NCBI GenBank assembly: GCA_947561395.2
Contig: OX387185.1
Location: 34,638,213 to 34,702,212, forward strand
Origin: Buxus sempervirens
Taxonomy: Eukaryota; Streptophyta; Magnoliopsida; Buxales; Buxaceae
Reading direction: 5' to 3'
Length of the DNA: 64,000 nt
The position numbers and the translations under genes are program-made. Each line of letters starts with the position of its first letter. The first letter of the stretch is position 1. Under the pieces are notes generated by a model that saw nothing but the letters and a program-made list of their open reading frames with translations, was not told where the DNA came from and searched no databases. Positions 9,811 through 22,239 of the stretch are shown one piece after another.

Positions 9811-10690
9811 GGGACAGATACCTGAAAAAATAGTGAGATCTCAATACATTATATAAGTACATGAGGCATATAAGATAGAAAATAAAATCGTGGTCGATAA
9901 CTTATTCTGTTAGAAATGATTGGCCAAAATTAAAAGAAGCTATTTAGGTTGAATAAAATTTTTTAGCAAAATGAGAAGTTTTTGTACTTGTAATCTAAAC
10001 ACCTAAGGTTGTATCACCTATTGGATATAAGTGGGTATTTGTGCAAAAGCGCACTGAAAAGAATGAAATGGTGTGATACAAAGCCCAGCTTATTGTACAA
10101 GATTTCTCATAGAAACCTGAGATTGATTATACATGTTCTCTCGTCATCAATACAATTACAGCCATGTTTTTTTTATAAATTGATAAATATGGATCATTGG
10201 ATCATGAAACATATGTAAAAATTCCTAAAGGATATAAAATGCCAAAAGCATGCAAAATACCAGATGCATGTCAAATGCCTGAAGCATATAAATTGCAAGA
10301 AGCATGTAATTCAAGTAAATCTAAAAGCATGTGTTCTATCAAGCTACAAAGATCTTATATGGACTAAATCAATCCGGGCATATGTGCTATAATCACCTCA
10401 GCGAATATATAAAAAAAGAAGGGATTTGAGAATAATCTAATATCCATCTATTTTTATTGAGAAATTAGAATCCATATTTGCTACTATTGTGGTTTATATT
10501 TGCAATTTAAATCTTGTTGGAACTCCTTAAGAGCTTAGAACTGCTATTATATTGAAAAATAGGCTTAAGCTGAAAGATCTTGGGAAAACAAAATTTTGCC
10601 TTGGCCTGTAGCTTGAGCATTTCCCAAATGGAAATCAAGCATCTTTTTACTTCTGTTCACAGAGGAGATTGAAGAATACTTGAAGAACAA

Positions 10691-13600
10691 GTCAACGAAA
10701 GCATCCACATGACAAGTGGGTGAGTGTGTCAAGGTCATTCGTCCAACAACGCGTGCATGGCATTGGCCCGTGACATATGTAGTGCAGCATGTCGCTTAGG
10801 GGTATTCCTATCTATATAAGTAGGGGGGTCAAAGTCAAAGTATTATCGTACTAGCAATCCTGATGTTTCCCTAGTAACTAGGTCCGAGTTACCGATTCAC
10901 AAGGATAGGTACACTCTTGAGTTACTAGGCCTATCCGGGTTTTTAAACACTACTAATTCTTTAGCTAGGCACATAGCGCATGCATTCCCCTAATTATTAG
11001 AAATGTTAAATCATATCTTGGTGCATGGCAAACATATCAATCCATGTGACTGAAGGCCAGGGCGTGACAACATCAATTTGGCAAAAGTGATCATCCCACA
11101 CCACATATTTTACTCTCCCATATTCTCTTCTTTTCATGCTAGAAGAGACTTTCCCAACTTACTTTTGAGAAAGAGATATTTTTGTTCTTCCTCCAATCAT
11201 TTATACTTCATTATTTTTGGTTCCTTTGTTTCAATGCCCATATAACTATCAGTAAGAAAAAACATTCTTTTTCAAAACCGGCAATATCACATGTTCCAAG
11301 CAGACAGGGTTCACATTCTTTGAATATGATATTACAAAAAACAATAAACTAGGGTTTTAATTTTGCAAAGTCAAACTTTCACTTCATGGGATTATATTTC
11401 TTTCCACACTGCCTAAGCATCTGATACTCTAAAATAATCCGTTTGATGAATACTTAATAGTATATTATTACTTATAATCTCACAAATTCTTCACTTAGAT
11501 TAATAAGATAATACATAGGAATAATTAAAAATGTCCTGCTTGTTTCATTTGATATTATTTTTTTCCAGAAGTCCCAAATTACCCCTAAATTTCAGAATTC
11601 TTTGGTTCATGCTTAGTCCCTTGGGCGGCAAAGACTACGCATATGCTGTATAAGTTTTTTTATTAAAGAAAAAGCCATGTAACTTAAGGTCTAAAATATT
11701 GAAATGACTACTAATGTGAGAATATGAATATTTGTTAATGTAAATGCAAACCTCCAAAGGATGCTTTCTCAAAGCCGATTCAAACAATTTCATCTCTATA
11801 ATTATCATATCATGAAGGGTATCCTTTATTTTCTGATAAATCAAAATAGGCTTTTCTTTACAATTTTTGTATTTAAGAGGGATTTCAATTCTTCCTTCTC
11901 TTTCTTTGTTTTATCACCATATCTAAATACATAGTTTTATTTTGAGGTCATTGAACAACGGCTGATGAGCTACAGTTAATCAGCTGAAAACCAAATACAC
12001 TTCTTATAGTGGAAAAGGCATATACTGCCATTATAACAGAATTTTTTGGCCATGCATATTTTTTTATTTTTCTGGTTCTCATTAGACCTTACATCAGTCT
12101 GACTTCAATTGCAACCTAATCTACAGTGTATAAATCTATGCTATTATATAAAGAGAACCCTAGCGATTGTTGCTTCCCAAATGCCCCTCATTTTTATCTC
12201 CCACTTAGTTGCTTTATGTATCTATTTTAATAGCTAACTATTATTTCAATCCGACTTCTACTACCCAAAATGTCCTTCACTTTTACTTCTATTCCCTTTT
12301 ATCTAACACTTAGTTGCATACGCTTATCTAACTTGATAATTACCAAAAAAACTAATCAAGTAGTTTTGAATGCATATCCGAATGTTTTAGGAGATAAAAG
12401 TCATTCCACTATTCATTTGTCACGCGCATCGTGCATGCTTTTCCCTCGTCATCTTTAAACTCAATCATGTCATCCATTATTGTACTACTCTTCAAATGAT
12501 GGTCTTGATTTTAACTATGGCCATAAAAAAAACCTTTTATTTTTTGCTATTATTCTTTTCCGAAAATGCCACACTTTCTACTGGGGGGAAACTTCGATCT
12601 TGTCTACCCATGCGTATCTTCCCAATTCATTCTTAGACAAAATAATAAAAAAAAGGTGTCACTACGGAGACTGTTAGTGACCAAGTACTGAATCAAGTCC
12701 CTCCTCCACCACATATAATGAATAGCAATTCTCATCATCATTAATAGAAGTTAGTTCCTCTTAAAGTGGGCCGGCAGCATGAATCTTGTCTTTCCATCCT
12801 ATTCTATTAAAGACCTTTCTTCAATTTACCTGAAATTGATGCTTTCGGCACTCGCCTAGACTCAGACTTCGAATTTTTTTTTCTTTTTTGGGTGGTCAGA
12901 AAAATGGTTTTTAAAACCGAACCGGAATAGAGTTTCCATGAAAAATTATTCATGGAAGGTGAAAGGGCAAGTGCCCCTTCATTATAGGCCGGATGTCAAA
13001 ACAAAAAGGGCCCCGTAATGACTTTCATGGTCAATTATTTTCCATGATTTAAGAGTTCAGTTGAGCTTGAAAGCCATTTATTTTAATTGGCATGTCATCT
13101 TAGAAAGGAGGACTGACCATAGTTTGTTGGGATCTGACAGTTTTTTATTGCTGTTACTTTAAAAAAAATCAAACATCAAACATGTTACAAGTACTTCTAT
13201 TCATTCTCATTTGATCAACAGTCTGCATAAAACATAAACAAGTACAACCTCATTTATCTTACTAATCCAAGAAAGGCATGCCTACACAAGTAAAAAGAGG
13301 AGGAAAAAAATGGAGGGAATCAAACAAAGGTAGGGACCAGATCAAATCCACTGAAGAGTTCAACCGGCCGGAATTACTCTCAAAAAACTTCGCATGGTTG
13401 CAAATTTTAATTATTATTACCTGCTAGAAGTTGGAATCTGCAGAACCCAACAACCCTCTTTGTCTTCAACGAACATACTTGACATTTGTGAGTATATAAT
13501 AGTTGTGGAACATTTTTTTTTTTTTTTTTGGCTAAAGAATAGTTGTGCAACATATTCCCTTCTCTTTTGTCTGTCATCAATAAATTCAAAAAAAGATTAG

Positions 13601-13830
13601 GTTTGCACCTCCATTTTTCCCACCTTCATTCTTTGTCTCTTTGCACAAACCTTTAGATATCTATGTCGACTTGGTCCCTTTATTGACAATTTCCCAATAA
13701 CTTCTGCCCTTCTGACAAATGTCACCATTTGGGAGCCCTCTCTTGTTTCATTCTCCTTGTGCTCTCTGTCCACTACTTTGGCCGTTTTCTGGAGTCTGAA
13801 GTCCCCTAGGACCAAGTTTCACGCCTTTAA
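10691..13830. other. Intergenic, no gene recognised
   Basis: AT-rich DNA with only short spurious frames. Around 10790-11070 there is an LTR-like patch (TATA-like CTATATAAGTAG at about 10813, end-like GGCGTGACA near 11065) without a matching start or duplication. The last ~500 bp form the upstream region of the gene at 13924. Confidence 0.5.
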
Positions 13831-13837
13831 ACAGCCA

Positions 13838-13843
13838 TATAAA
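13838..13843 (+). promoter_or_regulatory. TATA box of the gibberellin 2-oxidase gene
   Basis: CCATATAAACCC context, 80 bp upstream of the ATG; start of transcription expected near 13868-13875. Confidence 0.6.
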
Positions 13844-13923
13844 CCCCCATCTCTATCAGAGAAGCTCCACCTGAAATCTGGAATCCTACCCCAACTCCGG
13901 CCTCTTCAGATCTCCGGGACAAA

Positions 13924-15550
13924 ATGATTGGCACAAAAATAGCAGCAGAACCACCTCTTGTAGATCAGTATAAATCTTTGTTGCATCGCCCTGGAAAAAT
14001 TCACTCCACCCTGTTAAACGAAAGCCAAAATGAAGCAGTTACAAGGGAATGTGACCTCCCATTGATAGACCTCAGTGGTCTGACATGTGATAATGAAAGA
14101 GAGAGACTGGCTTGTGCAGCAGCAATCGCAAAGGCATCGTCCGAATGGGGATTCTTCCAGGTGGTTAACCATGGTATCAGTCCTGAACTGCTTGAGGAGA
14201 TGAGAAGAGAACAGGTGAAGCTGTTTGAGGCACCCTTTGATAAGAAGAGTGGGCTTTTGAATGATTCATATAGGTGGGGAACTCCAACAGCTACTTGCCC
14301 AAACCAGTTCTCATGGTCTGAGGCCTTCCATATGCCTCTCACTAAGGTTTCAGATGAGGACTGCTATGGAGAATTCAGGTCACTTAGGTAAAGTTTTTAG
14401 TAAATTTTGAACTTGTTCACCTGTTTCAAACAGAATTTCAAAAAAGTTAAAAATGCTTGCAAATGTTTAATCAATGAGTAAACCATCTATTGTTGACAGA
14501 GAGGTGATGATGAAGTTTGCTACTGCAATGTCAAAACTTGCCCAGTCCCTTGCTGTAGTTCTTGTGGAGAATTTGGATCACCCAAAGGAAGTGTTCAGAG
14601 ATATCTGCAATGAAAGCACATGCTTCCTTCGTTTGAATCACTACCCACCATGTGAAATATCGCCAGAGATGTTCGGCTTGGTGCCTCACACTGATAGTGA
14701 TTTTCTAACCATCCTTTATCAAGATCAGGTTGGAGGATTGCAACTGATGAAGGATTCTAAATGGGTTTCTGTAAAACCGAATCCAGCCGCTCTCATTGTT
14801 AACATTGGTGATCTTTTTCAGGTAAATCCGTTGTTGCACTTAACAGATGATACAAGCTGCATAATACAAAAGAAAGATACTAAAGCCAAATCGACGATAA
14901 TCAAGAGGCCATGAAGACAAATCTAATGATAAATTTCTGTCTGATCGTTTTTGTTTTATAACATAAAAAGCCAAAGCCTAGTTGACATTATTAAAAAAAA
15001 TGTCCCAACAAAATGCTCTGTATTCCAAAAATAAAATACAACCAAGCCTATTAATTTATCATTTAACTCCCACCACAAACTGTATTCTGTTGTCAGAATT
15101 TTGTCATCATCTAAAAAAGCCTAATATTTTTGCAAGTCATACCAAGTTGTCTCATAACATTATCAATTTCTTATTACTTGTATTTTTGCATGTCATACAA
15201 GTAGTCTTTGCTCACAACTAGTCTTTGCTCACAACATTGACGATTTCTGATTACTTGTTTACACATTAATTTATCCATTTATTGTACTATTCTCAAACCA
15301 ATGTACTATTTTAATGCAGGCTTGGAGCAATGATATATATAAGAGTGTGGAGCACAAGGTGATGGCTAATAGGAAAGCTGAGAGGTACTCAATAGCTTAT
15401 TTTCTGTGCCCCTCTTATGACTCTCTGATAGGGAGCTGTAAAGAACCCTCAATCTACAAGAAGTTCACCTTCGGAGAATACAGAAGGCAAGTTCAAGAAG
15501 ATGTGAAAAGAACAGGCCACAAATTTGGCCTCCCACGATTTCGTCTTTAG
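13924..15550 (+). CDS. GA2ox8: Gibberellin 2-beta-dioxygenase, GA2ox8 type (three exons, 338 aa)
   Basis: Exons are 13924-14387, 14500-14821 and 15320-15550, with GT-AG introns in phases 2 and 0. The spliced frame is 338 codons, equal to Arabidopsis GA2ox8. The product is a 2-oxoglutarate/Fe(II) dioxygenase that inactivates gibberellins by 2-beta hydroxylation; the GA2ox7/8 group acts mainly on C20 precursors. The DIOX_N part has WGFFQVVNHGIS. The catalytic part has NHYPPC (residues 201-206), iron ligands H218, D220 (HTDSDFLTILYQD) and H274 (SVEHKVM), and the 2-oxoglutarate anchors R284 and S286 (ERYSIAYF). RWGTPTAT and WSEAFH are typical of this clade. All active-site residues are present and no lesion is seen. 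The start is the first Met in frame after the TATA box. Assignment to this clade rather than another GA2ox group rests on remembered family motifs. Confidence 0.93.
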
Positions 15551-15885
15551 GTTGCATGTAAACAATGGGACTTGGTTTTGCACTTTGAAATCAATAATCA
15601 CAACTTGAGAAAGCCAGCAGCAACAAGATGCAAATGGCATTGTGACGCAGAAGTTTATATCAAATTAACTTTTGGTACAAAATTACTCTGACATAAAGAG
15701 TTGAAATGTTACTGAAGGTACAACTAAATAAAGAGGGATGTCTGGGATCAACATGCGATAGTAACCAACATCAAGAAACCTCGTTAATTGCATAACAAGC
15801 ACGAAGGGAGAAAATAGATTGAGGAATAGAAAGAGTATTATGTAAGTAAATTAAACTGTTTTGTATGAAGTTTAAGCTGTAGTAT

Positions 15886-17692
15886 TGTAATATCCTGTAA
15901 TTTTGACTATGTAATTAAGTGTTAATGACAAGGGTATTATGGTCTTTGTATATTTTAATTGTATGTGTTCAATTGTGACCAATAGCATGTCTTATTTCAG
16001 TTTGAATTAGCGTGTGCGTTGGTAAGATTTAATTAGCGGTGTATTTGGGTTCAATGGTGTGACGCCACACCGAATCAAGAAAAGTTTATATAAACCCAAG
16101 CAATCAGGTGAGGGCTTATATGCTCGTGTGTAAAGCTAGTTGAAGAGAAAAGAAAGAGAGCCTCAAGAAGAGAGAAAGAAGAAGTAAGGGAAAAAGAGGT
16201 AAGGGAGTCTTACTAAATTGTAATTGTGTAGCGAACTGTTTGGTGTGTCTATGGTTGATACTTCATCTCTGTGTGATGAATTATACTTCCTTAGAAGTGC
16301 TTGATGATTTGTTAAAAAGTTAGATGATAAGTGTCTTAAGTGGTTGTGTAGAATTTCTAGTTTTGAATACTTGTCGGTATTAGTTGAGAAATTGTATATG
16401 GTTGTTGAATGCGGAATTCATGTTTGATTATTTGTTTGTACAATTAAAATGAACTCTGTAAATCTAATTATGATTGTAAGATTAATCGTGATAATTAATT
16501 GTGTCTTGTCAATTAATCATGGATGACATACGATTAATCCTGAGAGCAAGACAGTGCTCTGGAAAGGAAATCGTGGTGGACGATTAATTGTTAGACCACT
16601 TTGTGTATATAATTGTCATAACTTTAATGGTACATAAATACTCTGTTATTTGATTATTCCTTGAGCATGAGATAATGATATACAGCATGTAACTGTGATA
16701 TAATTCTATACCATCTGTTGTGCTTTATAAAATGTCAAATGATAATTATGTTGATGATAACTGCCTAGTGGTCATGCATGATATTGCATCACCTGACGTA
16801 ATGGGGTTTTTGGACTGACCTGATAGAGTGCATGGCACTGTCTAAGGTGTCAGGATGTGACCCCCAATGGGTAATAACCCATGTTGCTCTAGAAAATAGT
16901 GGGGGAAGATAAAAAAAATACCCCTGGGGTTGAAAATCCCCTAAACCCTGTGAGTGGCCACACAAGATGTGGATGAAGAGTGGTCCCACAACCTTCAGCT
17001 GGCCATAGTTAGTCCAGTTGTATAATCAGTCCCAAACCACCGTTCATGGAGGGTAAGGTGACTGGCTTCTCTATGACGTCCTATACCACCGCCTAGTCAG
17101 AAGGAGCATGGACTGTACACGATGGGTAAAGGGAAGACCTCCGCTTACTCCATCATGTCAAACATGGACAGTGTGTGCGTGGGAAGCATGTCATACATGC
17201 ATTGTATATCTGATTGAGATGTGTATCTTGTTATAACTATTTTTTACAATACTCAACATGATTTGATGAAATGTGATGAGATATCTTGAATGCATTACAT
17301 AATCATTATACCTAATTGTATTGGTCGTATGATTGTGATTTAGTGGGATTTCTTTACTGGGCTGTAAGCTCATGATCCCAATTTAACATTTCAGGTTAAA
17401 GATTGGCTGGCCTACACCAGTATAGCTGGGAAGAGAGAGAGAGTGAGGACAAGAGGAAAACCTTATAAATTTATGTATATGAGTCTTTTACATTTCCTGT
17501 ATTGTAAATATTGTGAGAGTAGTACATGTTATTTTGTCTTTGGTGCACAACTAGTCTCCATGTTCCGCTGTCTTCTATTTCTATGTACTCCGATGGTCAG
17601 TTGTCTCGATGTGGGAAAGTCAGTGCCTATCGAGATAGCATGGTGATTGTTGTATCCCTGATTAACTTTAATTAATGAAAGGGGATGTGACA
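15886..17692 (+). mobile_element. Solo LTR, 1807 bp
   Basis: Starts TGTAATATCC and ends GGGGATGTGACA (imperfect inverted ends TGT...ACA). It is flanked by the perfect 5-bp target duplication AGTAT at 15881-15885 and 17693-17697. TATATAAA at 16088-16095 marks the likely promoter. No gag or pol lies inside, so one full LTR remains after LTR-LTR recombination. Family not identified; the ends and length fit a Ty3/gypsy LTR. Orientation is taken from the TATA box. Confidence 0.85.
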
Positions 17693-17697
17693 AGTAT

Positions 17698-19040
17698 GGC
17701 GATGAAGTAAATTTATTACTTCATTGGAGAAAAGTAAACCAATTCATACAGAATTTCTTTGCTTTGTTGAACTAGTATATTACATCAATTTCAGGTGTGT
17801 TTTGGTGCAGGACAAAAATCTCCAGAGTCCCTACTGAACTAAATACCGGTAACAGCTATCGAAATGGTCTTCATTGCATAAATAATTATCAAAGTGTGCA
17901 TGCGATATCTGTGGTTTAGCTATATGACTGAACATTCTGAAATATAAATTTTTCAAAGCTTTGCCGCAAGCAATACCATCCCCACAGACCCATTATAACC
18001 ATTTAGGAAATTAAAATAATTATGGCCAGCAAGTTGTGATGTAGAAAGTTGAAAAATACTGATTGTATGCATGATGTGGTCTACAGTAACTTGCCTAGCT
18101 TCATCATGCAATCTTTGATATGATCTAAAGAAGCTCCATAACAAAGCAAAAATAGCCGAGTAAAACCTAAAGGACTTTTAATGTTTTAAGGATGAGTTCC
18201 ACAAGATAACATGTGCATTTTGGTCACAATTTCAGCTTCTCACCCTTCATTAATTGAATCTCCAGCCCCAGATATAATTCAAGGCATTATGCATATGACC
18301 TCCTTTTAACAGGCTTATTGCTATATGTTTGTAGTCACTGTAAGACATGGTCTGTAAGAACTAATTACTAGGGACAACCAACCAGTAAAACAGCAATACT
18401 CATTGAAACAATTCTCAATTGAATAGATAGGTGACAAATCAATATAAGCTTCATAAGTAGGAAATACCTAAGAAGGTTAAAGACAAGGTTGTTAAAATTC
18501 CTAGGCAAAGCAAGGTAACAGACCTGTTCCTAGACAATCACTCAGATATTAGGTTGTCACTTAGGCAACAAGCTTTAAATTAATAAATTTTATATGATGA
18601 ACTCCATAATAGGTTGAACAACAACAAATACAATATTTTCTAGGAAAAAATTGATCAAGGTGATTCATATCTTGCCAACATCAACTCATGCACTAAGCAA
18701 CAATATGTCAAATGTTACCAACTTCGAACAAGATAAATTCAACTAAAAGTCAGGTGGAGGAACAATAAGAACCTGGCTTGAGGAATAAATCATGCAGCAT
18801 CCAGCAATCATTCAAGATTATTTGCATGCTGTTATATGATGGAATGCATACTATTTTATTACTTTAAAGCAGTGTTTACAATATTGCAGCCATGCTGGCA
18901 ATAAGTCACCGTCCGGAGGATGGCAACATGATATACCGAGAGAAAATCAAATTTTCCCCAATTTCCAGTTAAGCCACAACATATCGTCAACATGAATAAA
19001 AAATGTACCATGTATGTGGTATGTCATGAAAAGAAGGCTA
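17698..19040. other. No feature recognised
   Basis: AT-rich sequence without a convincing frame, repeat or RNA gene. Confidence 0.5.
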
Positions 19041-19264
19041 TTAAAGCCTTCCTTCACAGGATGAGCCTCCCGTGCCAAGCGACTTGTCCACCATTCCCCA
19101 AATTTCTTCTCTTCTTGAAATTAATGATGAAAGATACTTGTGCATTAACAAAAAGGAGAAAAAAAAACAGCAAATACAAAGAACACCAAATCCAAGAGAC
19201 AAGCTGGAAAGGCCAGAAAGAAAAAATGAATACAAACTAAGGGAATGCCTTGAAAAAAAGGAGG

Positions 19265-20090
19265 TTCTGCCTCCTCCATCTCTCGCCCAATGATCAGCCA
19301 GATCGTTGGCTGAACATGGCACATGGTGGAATGAGATAGTGAAACCTCTAGCCAAAAACTTAGCCAAACAAATCACGAGAAGGAGAGACCAAGAGACACC
19401 ATCCTCCGTTAATCGAAAATATCACCATATGAGCTTCTCCTTCCACCATCAAATTTGTAAAGCCCTTCACCTATGCCTCTTTAAGGTCAAAAATTAATGC
19501 CTCCAATTCAGCTCTAGTGGAGTTAGCAACACCAGTGGGACCCGATAAAGCATGGATCACCAAACCTGAAGCGTCCCTGGAGACGCCCCAATACGACAAG
19601 ACCTAGAATTGCCCACACTACCCTCATCAAAACTCAGCTTTATCCACCCAGGAGTGGGTGGCGCCCATCAAACTAACAACCTACTACTATGGGAAGGTGA
19701 ATCAGGTAATTCAGTCAACAGAGTCAAAATATTGGATAAAGATACACCTTTAACCTCAAGAAGCGTGTGAGCCCAAAGAGCACAAGACAGCATGATGAAA
19801 TGGTACATCGCCTCCCAACTACTAACAACCCCATCAAAAATCCACCTATTCCTATCCTTCCAAACTGATCAAAGGACTACAATATCATATAGGATCCTCC
19901 CTCTTCTACCATGATGTGTGAATCTCCACTATTCCCTAAGAAGAGGGAGCCTCACAGGCTGACTCCAACAAACTATCAGACGAAGAAATTCCTCTCATAG
20001 CTGCAAAACAAACTCACAATGATGGAAAAAATGATGCACCGATTCACCTTGCTTCAGACACACAAACGTGAGGAGAAAGAGCAACAAAAG
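19265..20090 (-). pseudogene. Degenerate LINE fragment: zinc-finger (zf-RVT) and RNase H end
   Basis: Read on the minus strand in several shifted frames. CVCLKQGESVHHFFHHCEF resembles the zf-RVT motif. WIFDGVVSSWEAM follows. The RNase H part has PTPGWIKLSFDEGSVGNS, RDASGLVIHALSGP and VANSTRAELEALIFDLKEA, ending in HHVPCSANDLADHWARDG. This order (zf-RVT, then RNase H at the C-terminus) is that of plant L1-type LINE ORF2. Stops and frameshifts make it non-functional. The upstream EN and RT parts are absent. Confidence 0.7.
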
Positions 20091-20134
20091 GTTTTCTCTT
20101 TTGCAACATGCCAAAGGTATTAATCTTGCATAGT

Positions 20135-20266
20135 TGTTATCCTACGTGAATGAACGTGAACAATATTTTCTTTTCCTTTGTTTGCATAAATTTATGCTCT
20201 AATAGTTGTTTATTACTTATTTGCTATAGTTGGGAGATAGTGTTCACGTTCATTCACGTAGGACAA
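20135..20266. repeat. Hairpin with near-perfect arms
   Basis: Left arm 20135-20162 contains TCCTACGTGAATGAACGTGA; its reverse complement lies at 20241-20263. Arms match over about 24 bp, extended by GTTGT/ACAAC with one gap. The loop is about 78 bp. It could be a small MITE or an RNA foldback. Confidence 0.75.
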
Positions 20267-21263
20267 CATGGCTGGTGCTAGTAGTAGAAGGCAGGATATT
20301 GGACAAAGTCATGACACTCAATATGAAGGAAATAAGCTGAAATTGGTTTTTAACTTCTGCTATCAGATCATAAGAGGTGCAGGTGTATTATGACTAAGGT
20401 AGCATTTGACACACATATAAAAATGTGGCAAAGGAGCGTGAATATAATATCATTACTGAATGATCCCACTAAGGTTCAGAGATTGGAGCAAAGGGTACCT
20501 TGCACATTTTGGGCTTATTTTTTGCTGCTACCAAGCTGACAAGCTGTGATGGTTTCATGCTAGAGGTTGCTTCTCTGTACTGATTTTAAGATGTCGTTTT
20601 TTAGTTGTTCTTCTTTCTATGGACCCTTTGGGATCTTTACATTCTTCATAATTCCTCTTTATTCTAAATGCAATCATCATTTAACTTAATCTAAAAGAAA
20701 AAAGAAAAAATAAGACAAAGAAAAGCATTAACATCCTCAAAAATCACAAAAATATAGGTATATACTTAAATCTCAATAGTTCCAAGGTTTGAGTTAGGGG
20801 GCAAAAAAGGAAAAGGGAAAAAAACTGAAAGAAAAAAAATAGGTTTGAATGGGTTATCCAAGATATATTCCAAAGGGGCAGAGTAGGGAAGGAGCCTTCA
20901 GTGGAAAAAATATACTTTTGATAATTATAAAGTAACTTCAATACCATTGGGAAATGCAATATATTGTGATTATTCATATTCGTAGATTCCATTTTTTTTT
21001 CTCTTTCATGATTTCTTAGGTGGTGTTACTCTTCTTTCAAACCATGACTTGATCTAAAACAAATTTAGTGTTATAATTGTCAACAAAATTTCTATTCTCC
21101 AGCTCCATTAAATTTAGTTTCATTATCTGGTTAAGTTTTCGAACTAGGTTTCTACTTCTTGTTAAAAGCACTCAAAAAAAAAGAAAAAAAAAAAAGATTT
21201 CATTTGAGCTTTGTATTCTTTTTTGAGTTTGAAGAATTGTATCTCTGAGATTTTGAGACTTAG

Positions 21264-21484
21264 GGGGCATTTGCTAGATTCTGGATTCTGGCCACTGGCC
21301 ACAATCGGATTTTAGAATCCATTGGACCGTTTGGTTCAGATTATCATAGAGATTAAAGATTCAGATTCTGCAATCCACCCCATAATCAAAATCCACTTCA
21401 AAGGTGGATTATGGGGTTCTTACCTGGATTCTGGGTACCTTACATAAAATCTCTAAAAATCTATATTCCGATATATTATATTAT

Positions 21485-21528
<44 letters not shown>

Positions 21529-21786
21529 GTTTACATTATCGCGTGAACAGTGAAGCAAGGTCTCAATTCACTGTTGTTCAAAAGCCAAATCTTGAAAGAA
21601 TGATGAGATATCAATGTAATTTTCCATGCCACATATGGTTCCATCCTTCACTCTCTAGAAAGGCACGCACATCTGCGCGTGCCTTTTTTACTTATAAAGT
21701 AGAGAAGTTAAATTGTAAATTACTATTTGATATCTACCTTTTGGCTTATCAAAAGATACTTTTCACAAGTTATACCAAATGAGGCC
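21264..21786. mobile_element. Candidate MITE related to the one at 34394
   Basis: The left end GGGGGCATTTGCTAGATTCTG resembles the TIR of the 34394-35577 element (shared GGCATTTG and GATTCTGGATTCTGG-like blocks). The right end, reverse complemented, reads GGCCTCATTTGGTATAA. It contains (AT)n at about 21489-21526. Borders are uncertain and the flanking TTA/TAA is not a direct repeat. Confidence 0.4.
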
Positions 21787-22138
21787 TAAATTGAGCTAAT
21801 TAATCTCTAATGACAACCTAGGCATTATTTTTGGTCAACGACGGTGTAATATACTTAAAATTTATTTTGTTATTTAAGCTACAAAATTTATATTAATCAA
21901 CTAGAATCTAATAACCTATTATTCATCAGTTTTAAATTCATATTTAATAGGCTCTAAATGTTCTAATTATGCATAATTACTAATTAACCTTTTTATTGTG
22001 ATTATACAAGTATAAATGTCTCATTTATGAAATGTTAAGCTTGTTAGTGTAGTGATCTTGTTCAACTTGATCGAAACATAAAGAGCAACAGAGAATCACT
22101 TAAGGTATGCCCTTCTCCTCTCTCACTTCCCCATGTAT

Positions 22139-22142
<4 letters not shown>

Positions 22143-22234
<92 letters not shown>
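22143..22234 (+). repeat. (CT)n microsatellite, about 92 bp
   Basis: Uninterrupted CT dinucleotides; the Ser/Leu frame over it is an artefact. Confidence 0.97.
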
Positions 22235-22237
<3 letters not shown>

Positions 22238-22239
22238 AC

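Larger units (their letters stand above)
6608..10690 (+). mobile_element. Degenerate, internally deleted Ty1/copia retrotransposon
   Basis: After an LTR-like segment comes a CGTTATCAACACGAAG stretch (about 6975-6990), resembling the start of copia internal regions. Gag remnants follow at about 7220-7425 (DAMNLGNTIKEGKS...) and resume at 8575-8745 (HDFKSVSKYDSALFKINS, LKLCSEKVTDEDMLGKTF, the gag/UBN2 type). At 8770-9199 the frame matches the segment after the integrase core (HLQNVANQLLNAFTNTKR), so protease and most of integrase are gone. Reverse transcriptase remnants lie at 9820-10690 (YKWVFVQKRTEKNE, IKLQRS, KDLGKTKFCLGL-like) with stops and frameshifts. No 3' LTR was found. Two hAT-type elements sit inside it. 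Confidence 0.75.

Noticed and set aside
10691-11070. A second solo LTR
   Set aside because: A TATA-like box and a GTGACA end are seen, but no TG start with matching 5-bp duplication could be found.
14474-14914. A separate short oxygenase gene starting at the internal ATG
   Set aside because: The sequence is exon 2 of the three-exon gibberellin 2-oxidase, with good splice sites on both sides.
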